DNA from: an uncultured Flavobacterium sp.
GTDB lineage: Bacteria; Bacteroidota; Bacteroidia; Flavobacteriales; Flavobacteriaceae
Assembly: GCF_951805225.1 (NCBI RefSeq)
Contig: NZ_OX638201.1
Span: forward strand, 3,720,001 to 3,784,000
Direction of reading: 5' to 3'
DNA length: 64,000 nt
In this document: piece after piece, positions 35,846 through 43,572 of the stretch
How positions within the stretch are numbered: position 1 is the first letter of the stretch
Layout of the letters: each line of letters starts with the position of its first letter
Position numbers and translations under genes: made by a program
Notes under the pieces: model-generated
Told to the model about the DNA's origin: nothing
What the model saw: the letters and a program-made list of their open reading frames with translations, nothing else
Database searches by the model: none

Positions 35846-37261
35846 ATGAAACAATTATTCCTATTCTTTGTTTTCTTAATTACTGTTAATCAAATTCATT
35901 CACAGGAAAATCTGCCAACAGATTATCTTTCAAAAGAATTTCACAAAGGCCGAAGAGAAGCTTTCAGAAATCTTATGCCTGCCAATTCTGTAGCGGTAAT
36001 TTTTTCTTATCCCGAAAGAGTTTTCTCAAAAGATATTAATTACAACTTTCATCAAAATCCTGATTTATATTACTTAACCGGATACAAAGAACCAGATGCT
36101 GTTTTGTTAATTTTCAAAGAAACTCAAGGAACTGATCAAACCTATAATGAAGTATTTTTTATAAGAGAAAGAAATGCCGGAAGAGAAATGTGGACAGGAA
36201 GACGACTTGGTGTTGATGGCGTAAAATCTCAATTGGGAATTTCCACCGTTTACAACGGAAAAGATTTTAAGGATTTCGCGATTGATTTAAAAAAATTCGA
36301 TAAAATAATTTATGACAATATCCCTGTAGATATTAGAAATAATACATCAGGTTTTGACCTTTTTGGATTATTGCAAACCTTCAAGACTAAAGCCGGAATC
36401 ACAAAAGAAGATGATGCTTCTTTAGAACTTTTCAGATCAATTACATCTACGCTTAGAGAAATCAAAACTCCTGAGGAAATGGAATTAATGCGTAAAACCG
36501 TTAAACTTTCCTGCATTGCACACAACGAAGTTATGAAAGCCGTTGGTCCAAATATGAGCGAAAATGAAGCTGACGGAATTCACGCTTATATTCACCGCAG
36601 ATATGGTGCCGAAGGCGAAGGTTATCCACCAATTGTTGGTGCCGGAGCAAACGGATGTATTTTACATTATGGAGAAAACAACAGCACAAAAATTGACAAT
36701 CAATTACTATTAATGGACGTTGGATCTGAATATCACGGTTATTCCGCGGATGTTACCAGAACAATTCCCGCAAACGGAAAATTCACCGAAGAACAAAAAG
36801 CCATTTACCAATTAGTTTATGATGCTCAGGAAGCCGTTTTCAAAATCTGTAAAGAAGGAACGCCTCTTGCAGATCTAAATAATACAGCAAAAGATGTTCT
36901 GGCAAATGGTTTAATAAAATTAGGAATCATCACAGATCCAAAAGACGTAAAACTTTATTATCCGCACGGTTGTTCTCACTTTCTCGGCTTAGATGTTCAT
37001 GACAAAGGAAATTATAGCGGTCCAAAAAGTGGTCTTAAAGAAAATATGATTATCACCGTTGAACCTGGAATTTACATTCCTGCAAATAGTAAATGCGATA
37101 AAAAATGGTGGAATATTGGTGTTCGTATCGAAGATGACATTGCAATCAAAAAAGATTCATATGAAAATTTATCTGCCGAATCTCCAAGAAAATGGCAAGA
37201 TATCGAAAAACTTGCGGCTCAAAAAAGCGTATTAAACGAAATAAAATTACCTAAGATATAG
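35846..37261 (+). CDS. Exported Xaa-Pro aminopeptidase (M24B)
   Basis: 471 residues from the ATG at 35846, where the signal peptide starts (MKQLFLFFVFLITVNQIHSQ); an extension would run through the palindromic repeat. Aminopeptidase P N-terminal domain (about 25-160) then the M24 pita-bread domain. Metal ligands seen: Asp in LLMDVGSE, Asp in SADVTRTIP, His in HGCSHFLGLDVHD, Glu in TVEPGIYIP and Glu in GVRIEDD. Removes N-terminal residues before Pro, probably in the periplasm. Confidence 0.93.
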   Translation: MKQLFLFFVFLITVNQIHSQENLPTDYLSKEFHKGRREAFRNLMPANSVAVIFSYPERVFSKDINYNFHQNPDLYYLTGYKEPDAVLLIFKETQGTDQTYNEVFFIRERNAGREMWTGRRLGVDGVKSQLGISTVYNGKDFKDFAIDLKKFDKIIYDNIPVDIRNNTSGFDLFGLLQTFKTKAGITKEDDASLELFRSITSTLREIKTPEEMELMRKTVKLSCIAHNEVMKAVGPNMSENEADGIHAYIHRRYGAEGEGYPPIVGAGANGCILHYGENNSTKIDNQLLLMDVGSEYHGYSADVTRTIPANGKFTEEQKAIYQLVYDAQEAVFKICKEGTPLADLNNTAKDVLANGLIKLGIITDPKDVKLYYPHGCSHFLGLDVHDKGNYSGPKSGLKENMIITVEPGIYIPANSKCDKKWWNIGVRIEDDIAIKKDSYENLSAESPRKWQDIEKLAAQKSVLNEIKLPKI

Positions 37262-37284
37262 TACAACCTTGAAATCTTATTTAC

Positions 37285-37574
37285 TAAACACATAGAAACT
37301 TAGAAAATAAAATCCGTTTTTATCTGCGTTTTACGAAGTAAATCTGTTTTATCCGCGTCAAAATTAGACACTGATTTTACTGATTCGCTAAAGCGAAAAC
37401 GCTGATAAAAACGGATTTTTCTAATTACTTTCTTGATTAAAGTTAAGTGATTTTGTAGATTTCCACTTAACTTAACAACATTGCCCGAAGCTTCGGGACT
37501 AACTATGTAAAAGAAATGTATTTCTTTTATATTGTTTTAACCTATAAAGAAAAATCTATGTTTCTATGTGTTTA
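37285..37574. repeat. Nested palindrome island (family 3 copy 1 inside outer inverted repeat)
   Basis: Outer arms TAAACACATAGAAACTTAGA (37285-37304) and 37555-37574 pair at 19 of 20. Inside, arms 37309-37332 and 37396-37419 (24 bases, one mismatch) begin AAAATCCGTTTTTATCTGCG. Then AAGTTAAGTG/CACTTAACTT (37440-37473), the perfect palindrome CCCGAAGCTTCGGG (37484-37497) and AAAGAAAT/ATTTCTTT near 37509-37527. No gene in this 363-base gap. Confidence 0.8.
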
Positions 37575-37624
37575 AAAAAGACAACGGATTTTTACCGTAC
37601 TTTGTATTCTTAAACACATTAAAA

Positions 37625-38584
37625 ATGAAAGCACTTACCTTCTCCTCTTTCGGAGATTCTGATGTTTTGGAATATATCGAAATTCCGAATCCGCAATTAA
37701 AAAAAGATGAAATTCTAGTCGAAATGAAAGCCATCGGATTAAATTTTGCCGATGTTTACAGACGAAAAGGAAACTATCATTTAAAAGGAAATCCACCTTT
37801 TATTGCAGGTTACGAAGGTGCCGGAATTGTTGTTGATGCTAATAATCATCCCGAATATAAAATTGGAGATCGCGTAGCTTTCGCCGATGTTCCATTTGCA
37901 AACGCTGAGTTTGTTGCCGTTAATACAAATCATGTTCTTCCTTTGCCCGAAGCTATTTCTTTTGAAACTGCTGCTTCTATTTTACTACAAGGTTTAACCG
38001 CACATTATTTAGCAACAGATAGTCATAAAACACAAAAAGGCGAAACCGTTTTAATTCATGCCGTTGCTGGCGGAGTTGGTCAGTTTCTAACACAAATCAG
38101 TAAACTTTTGGGAGCGACTGTTATTGGTTTAACCTCTTCTTCAGACAAAGCAAAAGTTGCACTTGAACAAGGCGCAGATCACGTTTTTCTATATAATGAA
38201 GATTGGAAATCAGATATTTTTAAAACGATTCCAAAAGGTGTCGATGTAGTTTACGACAGCATCGGAAGCACATTAACAGAAAGTTTTGAAGTCACAAAAG
38301 AATGCGGACAAGTTGTTTTCTTCGGAATGGCGGGCGGCGATCCTGAACCTGTAAATCCAAGAATGTTAATGGACACTTCAAAAACATTAACCGGAGGAGA
38401 TTTATGGAGTTATTTGAATTCGAAAGAAGAAAGAATCAAAAGAGCCAATCAATTATTCTCTTGGATTATCGAAGGAAAAATTACACTTTCAACACCAACT
38501 TCTTTCAAATTATCAGAAGGAAAACTAGCGCACGATTATCTTGAAAGCCGAAAAAGCACAGGAAAAATAATTTTGATTCCGTAA
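37625..38584 (+). CDS. Quinone oxidoreductase-like MDR dehydrogenase
   Basis: 319 residues from the ATG at 37625 (MKALTFSSFGDSDVL); an in-frame extension from 37568 has no family similarity and lies in the repeat. Medium-chain dehydrogenase/reductase fold without the structural zinc cysteines, like QOR/zeta-crystallin: GLNFADVYRRKGNY, GYEGAGIVVD, and the NADPH-binding AVAGGVGQFLTQISKLLG. Cytoplasmic NADPH-dependent reduction of quinones or enals is likely; the physiological substrate is unknown. Confidence 0.9.
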   Translation: MKALTFSSFGDSDVLEYIEIPNPQLKKDEILVEMKAIGLNFADVYRRKGNYHLKGNPPFIAGYEGAGIVVDANNHPEYKIGDRVAFADVPFANAEFVAVNTNHVLPLPEAISFETAASILLQGLTAHYLATDSHKTQKGETVLIHAVAGGVGQFLTQISKLLGATVIGLTSSSDKAKVALEQGADHVFLYNEDWKSDIFKTIPKGVDVVYDSIGSTLTESFEVTKECGQVVFFGMAGGDPEPVNPRMLMDTSKTLTGGDLWSYLNSKEERIKRANQLFSWIIEGKITLSTPTSFKLSEGKLAHDYLESRKSTGKIILIP

Positions 38585-38592
38585 GTAATAAT

Positions 38593-38707
38593 CTGGGCGT
38601 GCCACCAATAAAAAAAGGGGCTGACTATGCAATCGCTTAGTCGCCCCTTTTTTTATTGATGTCGGACTTTCACTTCCGCCGCGGCGGATTAGCTCTATCC
38701 CTCACGC
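38593..38707 (-). other. Structured GC-rich intergenic element with strong hairpins
   Basis: A strong hairpin (AATAAAAAAAGGGGC with GCCCCTTTTTTTATT, inner GACTA/TAGTC, loop TGCAATCGCT) is flanked by GGGCGTGCCACC on the left. On the right are GATGTCGGACTTTCACTTCC, the perfect palindrome CCGCCGCGGCGG (38676-38687) and CTCTATCCCTCACGC. The ends GGCGTG and CACGC are near-inverted. It contains no open frame of note. It sits just after the MDR gene and may also terminate it. I believe elements with these end blocks occur widely in Bacteroidota genomes, but that is from memory. Strand is a guess. Confidence 0.6.
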
Positions 38708-38751
38708 GTAAATAGTTTTCAGTTTTCAGTCTCAGTTTACCAAGTAATCTT

Positions 38752-38851
38752 GTCATTTGGACAGAGGAGAAATCACACTCGGGATTCGCGACAAAGATTG
38801 GCAAATTTCTTTATAGAGTTTCTAGTATGATTTCTCCTTCGTCGAAATGAC
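38752..38851. repeat. Palindromic repeat, family 2, copy C
   Basis: Left GTCATTTGGACAGAGGAGAA and right TTTCTCCTTCGTCGAAATGAC are inverted near-copies; the centre has GCGACAAAGATTGGCAAATTTC as in copies A and B. Here the hairpin is complete end to end. Confidence 0.82.
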
Positions 38852-38868
38852 ATAAAATGAGCATAAAA

Positions 38869-38918
38869 AAATCCGTTTTTATCTGCGTTTTCGCATAGCG
38901 AATCCGTTTTATCCGCGT
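38869..38918. repeat. Repeat family 3, copy 2
   Basis: AAATCCGTTTTTATCTGCGT followed by GAATCCGTTTTATCCGCGT; the same tandem phrase (ATCCGTTTTTATCTGCG ... TGTTTTATCCGCGTC) occurs at 37310-37360. The returning arm of copy 1 is absent. Only simple sequence lies on to 38946. Confidence 0.75.
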
Positions 38919-38946
38919 ACTTTCTTTCCCTAAAACTCAACCCAAT

Positions 38947-40041
38947 TTACAACTGATTAATTTCAATCTTAGTCAATTCAGATAATTCTAAAATTCGACC
39001 AACATCATTTTTATTCGCCACAAAAAACAAATAATTATCTCCGTGCGTATCGTAAGTCATTAATTCGAGATCACGTTTCTCTAAAGCCGATTGAATATAA
39101 GGAAACAAATCATGACTATAGGTTTCTTCCGGATATTCGAAATTAAGATCTTCACCAATCATTTCCGAAATGAAATATTCTGCATCTTCAGGATCGAATT
39201 TCCAATCACTATTCCAGCAATCTATACTTTCAAAAAAACTCCAATGATTTTCAACGATTTTGTGATACGCTTTTGATTCTTTTTCAAAATTCTTAAAAAG
39301 CTTTTTAGATTGCTTCTGAAGCAACTTTTCTTCGACATTTCCTCTTGAAACCAACCTAATAAATTCCTCAAAAGTTTCCTGAGTAATCTCAACATCTTCC
39401 GGTAATAAATTTTCTTGAGAAGGAAGTTCTATACTTTCCGGTAATTCTATTTCTAAGTATTGACAAATTCCCTGCAAAACTCTTCCGAATTCTTTAAAAC
39501 CTATTTTCTGAGTGTCGTTTTTCGGATCATTTATATCAATAAATTCAGCATCTAATATTCCTTTTGTATAATCCAGAAAATAACTATTGTTATAAATCAT
39601 TCTAAAATCATTTGTCTCTAAACTATTTGTACAGCAAAAGAAAATGATAAAATTATGCAAAACATGTTTGAGATACTTTTTCGTTTCTGGAGTCGGCTCT
39701 GTGTAAAACTGAACATGAATATAATCAAATTCTAATTCTGCCTGAATATCTTCTTCAGAAACAGCTCCGATATTAAGCTTTTTATAGATTTCATTTAAGA
39801 CTTCATAAGCATTTTTAAAACCTGCTTTCTTAATTTCGCTTTGCGCATCTTCATTATTAAATGAATTTGGAAACGAATACAAATTCACTGAAACCGTATC
39901 ATAAATCCCTTTCAATTTAATCTCTAATCTATTTTCTCCATTATATAAAGAACTATAAATAGAATCAATAACATCAAAAGAAATGATTGATTTAGGATCG
40001 TTATTTCTGCCAAAAAAATTAGAGAAGAAGTCTTTTATCAA
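38947..40041 (-). CDS. Acidic soluble protein, possibly DUF6630-like
   Basis: 364 residues, acidic, no signal peptide or membrane segment. The start is TTG (MIKDFFSNFFGRNND), 6 bases after the stop of the FAD dehydrogenase gene; no ATG lies near. The C-terminal third (DCWNSDWKFDPEDAEYF, LMTYDTHGDNYLFFVANK) resembles, from memory, the DUF6630 family, but I am not sure. An N-terminal half may be a diverged second domain. No catalytic motif seen. Probably co-transcribed with the dehydrogenase. Confidence 0.65.
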   Translation of the reverse strand: MIKDFFSNFFGRNNDPKSIISFDVIDSIYSSLYNGENRLEIKLKGIYDTVSVNLYSFPNSFNNEDAQSEIKKAGFKNAYEVLNEIYKKLNIGAVSEEDIQAELEFDYIHVQFYTEPTPETKKYLKHVLHNFIIFFCCTNSLETNDFRMIYNNSYFLDYTKGILDAEFIDINDPKNDTQKIGFKEFGRVLQGICQYLEIELPESIELPSQENLLPEDVEITQETFEEFIRLVSRGNVEEKLLQKQSKKLFKNFEKESKAYHKIVENHWSFFESIDCWNSDWKFDPEDAEYFISEMIGEDLNFEYPEETYSHDLFPYIQSALEKRDLELMTYDTHGDNYLFFVANKNDVGRILELSELTKIEINQL

Positions 40042-40047
40042 AATATA

Positions 40048-41607
40048 CTATTTTAAAGTTTCAGCAATCATCAAAGCGCATTTTTCGCCATCGATTGCTG
40101 CCGAAATAATTCCTCCCGCATAACCCGCTCCTTCTCCGCAAGGATACAAACCTTTTATTTGCAAATGCTCATAAGTTATTGGATCTCTTGGAATACGAAC
40201 CGGAGATGAAGTTCTACTTTCCGGAGCATGCAAAATTGCTTCATTGGTCAAATAACCACGCATAGATTTTCCGAATTCTTTAAATCCTTCACGTAGAATT
40301 TGCGATAAGAAACCAGGAAAAACCTGTCCCATTTCTACAGAAGTAGTTCCGGGAACATAAGAAGTTTTAGGAATATCTGCCGAAACTTTATTTTGAGTAA
40401 AATCAACCATTCGTTGTGCTGGAACTTTTTGAGTTTCTCCAGCCAAATGCCACGCTTTTTGTTCGATACTTTTTTGGAATTCCATTCCTGCCAAAGCTCC
40501 AAATTTTGCAAAAGGTTTAAAATCTTCCAATTTCAACTCAATTACAATTCCCGAATTTGCCGTAACCTGATCACGCTTAGATGGCGACCAACCGTTTGTA
40601 ACTACTTCGCCCGGACTTGTCGCACAAGGCGCAATTACACCACCCGGACACATACAAAATGAATACATTCCGCGTCCGTTTACTTGTTTAACAATAGAAT
40701 ATGGCGCCGGTGGCAAATGTTCGCCACGATAGTCACAGCTATATTGAATACTATCTATTAATTGTTGCGAATGTTCTGCGCGAACTCCTAAAGCAAAAGG
40801 TTTTGCTTCTATAAAAATTTTCTTTTTATCTAATAATTCAAAAATATCACGCGCCGAATGTCCGGTTGCTAAAATCAATTTATTAGCCAGAATCTTATCT
40901 CCAGTTTGCGTTACAATTCCTTCGACTTCATTATTCTTTACCAAAATATCAGTTACTTTAGTATCAAACAAAACCTGACCTCCAAATTCGATAATTTTGT
41001 TTCGGATATCTTCGATAATTTTTGGCAATTTATTAGTTCCGATATGCGGATGTGCTTCTACCAAAATATCTTCAGAAGCTCCAAAAGCAACTAAAAGTTC
41101 CAGAATTCTGGTTACGTCTCCACGCTTTTTAGAACGTGTATATAATTTTCCATCCGAATAAGTTCCTGCTCCACCTTCGCCAAAGCAGTAATTAGAATCT
41201 TCATTAACCAAATGATCAACATTTATTGCCTTTAAATCACGTCGTCTTCCACGAACATCTTTTCCACGTTCGATTAATATTGGCTTTAAGCCTAATTCGA
41301 TTAATTGCAAAGCAGCAAAAAGTCCAGCCGGACCTGCGCCAACAACAATCACTTCTTGTGAAGATGAAACGTCCTTATATATAGGTAGCTCAATTTTTGT
41401 TTCCTGAAAAGGCTCTCCTTGCAGATAAATAATAACTTTCAGATTGATTTTTATCGCTTTTTGACGCGCATCAATTGATCGTTTTAGAATAGAAACATGC
41501 TGAATTTCCTTAGCAGAAACTTTTATCTGTTTAGACAAATAGTCTTTAAGCAATAATTCGTTTGCAGCAATTTCTGGAGTTACCTGAAGTAAAAGTTCTC
41601 TTGGCAT
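40048..41607 (-). CDS. FAD-dependent dehydrogenase (COG2509-type)
   Basis: 519 residues. An N-terminal region of about 85 residues precedes the Rossmann FAD motif VVGAGPAGLFAALQLIELG. Then ERGKDVRGRRRD and CFGEGGAGTYSDGKLYTR are diagnostic of the COG2509 family of uncharacterised FAD-dependent dehydrogenases. Near the C-terminus GLYPCGEGAGYAGGI closes the FAD site. Cytoplasmic; substrate unknown. First gene of a likely two-gene operon. The ATG is at 41605-41607. Confidence 0.88.
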   Translation of the reverse strand: MPRELLLQVTPEIAANELLLKDYLSKQIKVSAKEIQHVSILKRSIDARQKAIKINLKVIIYLQGEPFQETKIELPIYKDVSSSQEVIVVGAGPAGLFAALQLIELGLKPILIERGKDVRGRRRDLKAINVDHLVNEDSNYCFGEGGAGTYSDGKLYTRSKKRGDVTRILELLVAFGASEDILVEAHPHIGTNKLPKIIEDIRNKIIEFGGQVLFDTKVTDILVKNNEVEGIVTQTGDKILANKLILATGHSARDIFELLDKKKIFIEAKPFALGVRAEHSQQLIDSIQYSCDYRGEHLPPAPYSIVKQVNGRGMYSFCMCPGGVIAPCATSPGEVVTNGWSPSKRDQVTANSGIVIELKLEDFKPFAKFGALAGMEFQKSIEQKAWHLAGETQKVPAQRMVDFTQNKVSADIPKTSYVPGTTSVEMGQVFPGFLSQILREGFKEFGKSMRGYLTNEAILHAPESRTSSPVRIPRDPITYEHLQIKGLYPCGEGAGYAGGIISAAIDGEKCALMIAETLK

Positions 41608-41684
41608 TTTATTTTATTTATTCAATTAGCTTTTCTATCTATGAAAAGAACATGCAAAAATAACACTTTGAAATGACTTTATAT

Positions 41685-41832
41685 AATTAACCGCAAAGTG
41701 CGCTAAGTTTTTTTAAAGTATGATTTTACAAAAACGCAAAGTTCACAAAGCTTTCTGTTGATATAGCTTTGCGAACTTTATGTTTTCTATTCGTAAAGAA
41801 AAATTAAATCTTAGCGCACTTTGCGGTTAATT
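41685..41832. repeat. Large nested inverted repeat (family 4)
   Basis: Perfect 23-base arms: AATTAACCGCAAAGTGCGCT and three more bases at 41685-41707, with the complement at 41810-41832. A second pair sits inside: AAAGTTCACAAAGCT (41738-41752) with AGCTTTGCGAACTTT (41765-41779), one mismatch. The whole 148 bases could fold as a long stem. The remaining gap to 42035 shows no gene. Confidence 0.85.
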
Positions 41833-41997
41833 ACGCAGCAACTTTTCTCTTCTTCGTAAAATCTTTAATATTCATTTTAAGCCACAGATTACTTTGGATT
41901 AAAATGATTTCTTTTAAGAACAGTTAGACGCACTGCTGTGCGCCTCTACAGAAAAAAACTCAGATCCTCAAAACCTTTTTTTTCAAACTAACCTTTG

Positions 41998-42005
41998 TAC
42001 CTTTG
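41998..42005 (+). promoter_or_regulatory. -7 element for the 79-residue protein
   Basis: TACCTTTG, perfect TAnnTTTG, 30 bases before the ATG at 42036. A similar CTAACCTTTG lies 8-9 bases upstream. Confidence 0.55.
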
Positions 42006-42035
42006 CCACTCTCAACCTTTGCACCTTTAAAAAAA

Positions 42036-42275
42036 ATGTCTAGAAAAATAAAATTGATTTGGGATTTTCGTGGTCCGGCTTCTGCAAAAACAGCCGAACA
42101 TCATGAAATTCATCTAAAAGAATATATCGCGATAGAAAAACTTCCGCTGAATATTACGGGTTTTAAAATCATAAACGAAATGCAAGCTATTGCTTTTATG
42201 GTTGTAACCGATGAAAATATGATCCAAGTACGAGATGCTTTGAAACCGCATCGTGGGGAAATATATGAAGAATAA
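42036..42275 (+). CDS. Small conserved-looking protein of unknown function
   Basis: 79 residues from the ATG at 42036 (MSRKIKLIWDFRGPASAK); an upstream extension overlaps the promoter. Soluble and mixed alpha/beta: a strand (KIKLIWDFRGP), a His-rich helix (TAEHHEIHLKEYIAIEK), then strands (FKIINEMQAIAFMVV) and a C-terminal DALKPHRGEIYEE. The pattern is ferredoxin-like in size. I do not recognise a named family. The HHEIHLKEY stretch could bind metal. Monocistronic, with a convergent terminator. Confidence 0.72.
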   Translation: MSRKIKLIWDFRGPASAKTAEHHEIHLKEYIAIEKLPLNITGFKIINEMQAIAFMVVTDENMIQVRDALKPHRGEIYEE

Positions 42276-42292
42276 ATCCCCATTATTTGAGG

Positions 42293-42361
42293 AATTTCAA
42301 TAAAAAAAGTCCAAACTCCAACCTTTTACAGCAATTGGAATTTGGACTTTTTTATTGAAAT
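42293..42361. terminator. Bidirectional terminator between convergent genes
   Basis: A long stem: TTTCAATAAAAAAAGTCCAA and TTGGACTTTTTTATTGAAA, with an inner TCCAA/TTGGA pair; A and T runs on both strands. Confidence 0.85.
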
Positions 42362-42372
42362 CTTGAATTCTG

Positions 42373-42795
42373 TTATTTTAAATCAAGTTTATAATCACTA
42401 AATATATAGGTATTATTATCTTTTCCTGTAAGCTTGATACTTTTAAATTCTACAGATTCTTCACCGTTTACTTTATAAGAATAAACATCTATATCTTTGG
42501 TGCTTGATGCTGCTTCATAGAACTTACCATCTTCTGTCCACCATTTTCCTTTTTCAGTAAGAGTCTGAATTTCGCAATCTTCCTTTGCTGTAAACATTAT
42601 TACATATGTTCCATCTGCAAATCTTTGTTGTATCCAATGTTTTTCAACACCTTCTATTTGTGCGTCTTTTTCAAAGCCTTTCCAAATACCAACTAACTTA
42701 GCATCGTTATCTTTTTTATCGATTGAAAAACTAAAAATTGAAATTACTATTACTATTAAAGTAATTATTTTAAAAAATGGAGATACTTTTTTCAT
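42373..42795 (-). CDS. Small exported lipocalin-like protein of unknown function
   Basis: 140 residues with an N-terminal hydrophobic signal or anchor (about 9-24). The mature part (LVGIWKGFEKDAQ, FADGTYVIMFTAK, KGKWWTEDGKFYE) suggests a small lipocalin-like beta-barrel, but no family is certain. Third gene behind recQ, 5 bases after the gene at 42801-43565, so co-transcribed with it. Confidence 0.65.
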   Translation of the reverse strand: MKKVSPFFKIITLIVIVISIFSFSIDKKDNDAKLVGIWKGFEKDAQIEGVEKHWIQQRFADGTYVIMFTAKEDCEIQTLTEKGKWWTEDGKFYEAASSTKDIDVYSYKVNGEESVEFKSIKLTGKDNNTYIFSDYKLDLK

Positions 42796-42800
42796 AAATA

Positions 42801-43565
42801 TTAATTAGTTGGGATTTCTATTGTCTTCATATAATCAGATAGAAAAGCAAACATAAAAGAATCGATTTGCTTATCTGCCCTAAACTCAGCTTCTTTTTTC
42901 TTTAAAGACTGATTTTCTTTTCCAATACCAGGATTTCCAATCAGGAAACTAGAATTCGACATACCTATTTCTCCTTCACCAACTGTTTCGTCTTTAAATT
43001 GTTTAACTTGAAGTTTATATTCCTCAGTTCTTTTATAATACTTGAAATAATCAATTTTAAATTTCTGAAATTCCTTTGTCGTAAATTTTTTCGACTTAAT
43101 ATTGATTCCGTTTTTTATTTCTATAAGATTATAATTTTCATAAAGAGAACTATAACCCATATGAACATATTCAACTATATTTCCTGAAGCACATATCAAC
43201 AACCCGGAATAAAAATTGCATTCAAAATTAGATTTCTCTCCAAAAACATCTTTATAGATAGACGTCATGAAAAAATCTGTTTCACCTTTACCATTCTCTT
43301 TATAATTTTCCTTGTATATATTTTCAACAACCAGCTTTCCATCCAGAAATTTAAAAAAGGCAATATAACCTCTCCAATTTCCAGTCGAAACGGTAGTTGT
43401 TAAATTTCCTGGCATGGGATGTATCTTAAAATATTCTTGCAAAGGATTTGACTGAATTCGTAAAGTATCTTTATCAATAATCAAATAATCCGGAACCTGA
43501 GCGGTTGCAAACGACTTGGTTGATATTAATACAAAAAAGACAACAAGAGCTTTTAAAAACTTCAT
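42801..43565 (-). CDS. Exported protein of unknown function behind recQ
   Basis: 254 residues with a signal peptide (MKFLKALVVFFVLISTKSFATAQ). Mature part mixed beta then helical: VPDYLIIDKDTLRIQSNPL, WRGYIAFFKFLDGKLVVENI, a Lys/Tyr-rich middle and a charged C-terminal helix. No family recognised. It starts 7 bases after the recQ stop, so it is probably in the same transcript. Confidence 0.68.
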   Translation of the reverse strand: MKFLKALVVFFVLISTKSFATAQVPDYLIIDKDTLRIQSNPLQEYFKIHPMPGNLTTTVSTGNWRGYIAFFKFLDGKLVVENIYKENYKENGKGETDFFMTSIYKDVFGEKSNFECNFYSGLLICASGNIVEYVHMGYSSLYENYNLIEIKNGINIKSKKFTTKEFQKFKIDYFKYYKRTEEYKLQVKQFKDETVGEGEIGMSNSSFLIGNPGIGKENQSLKKKEAEFRADKQIDSFMFAFLSDYMKTIEIPTN

Positions 43566-43572
43566 AAATATT

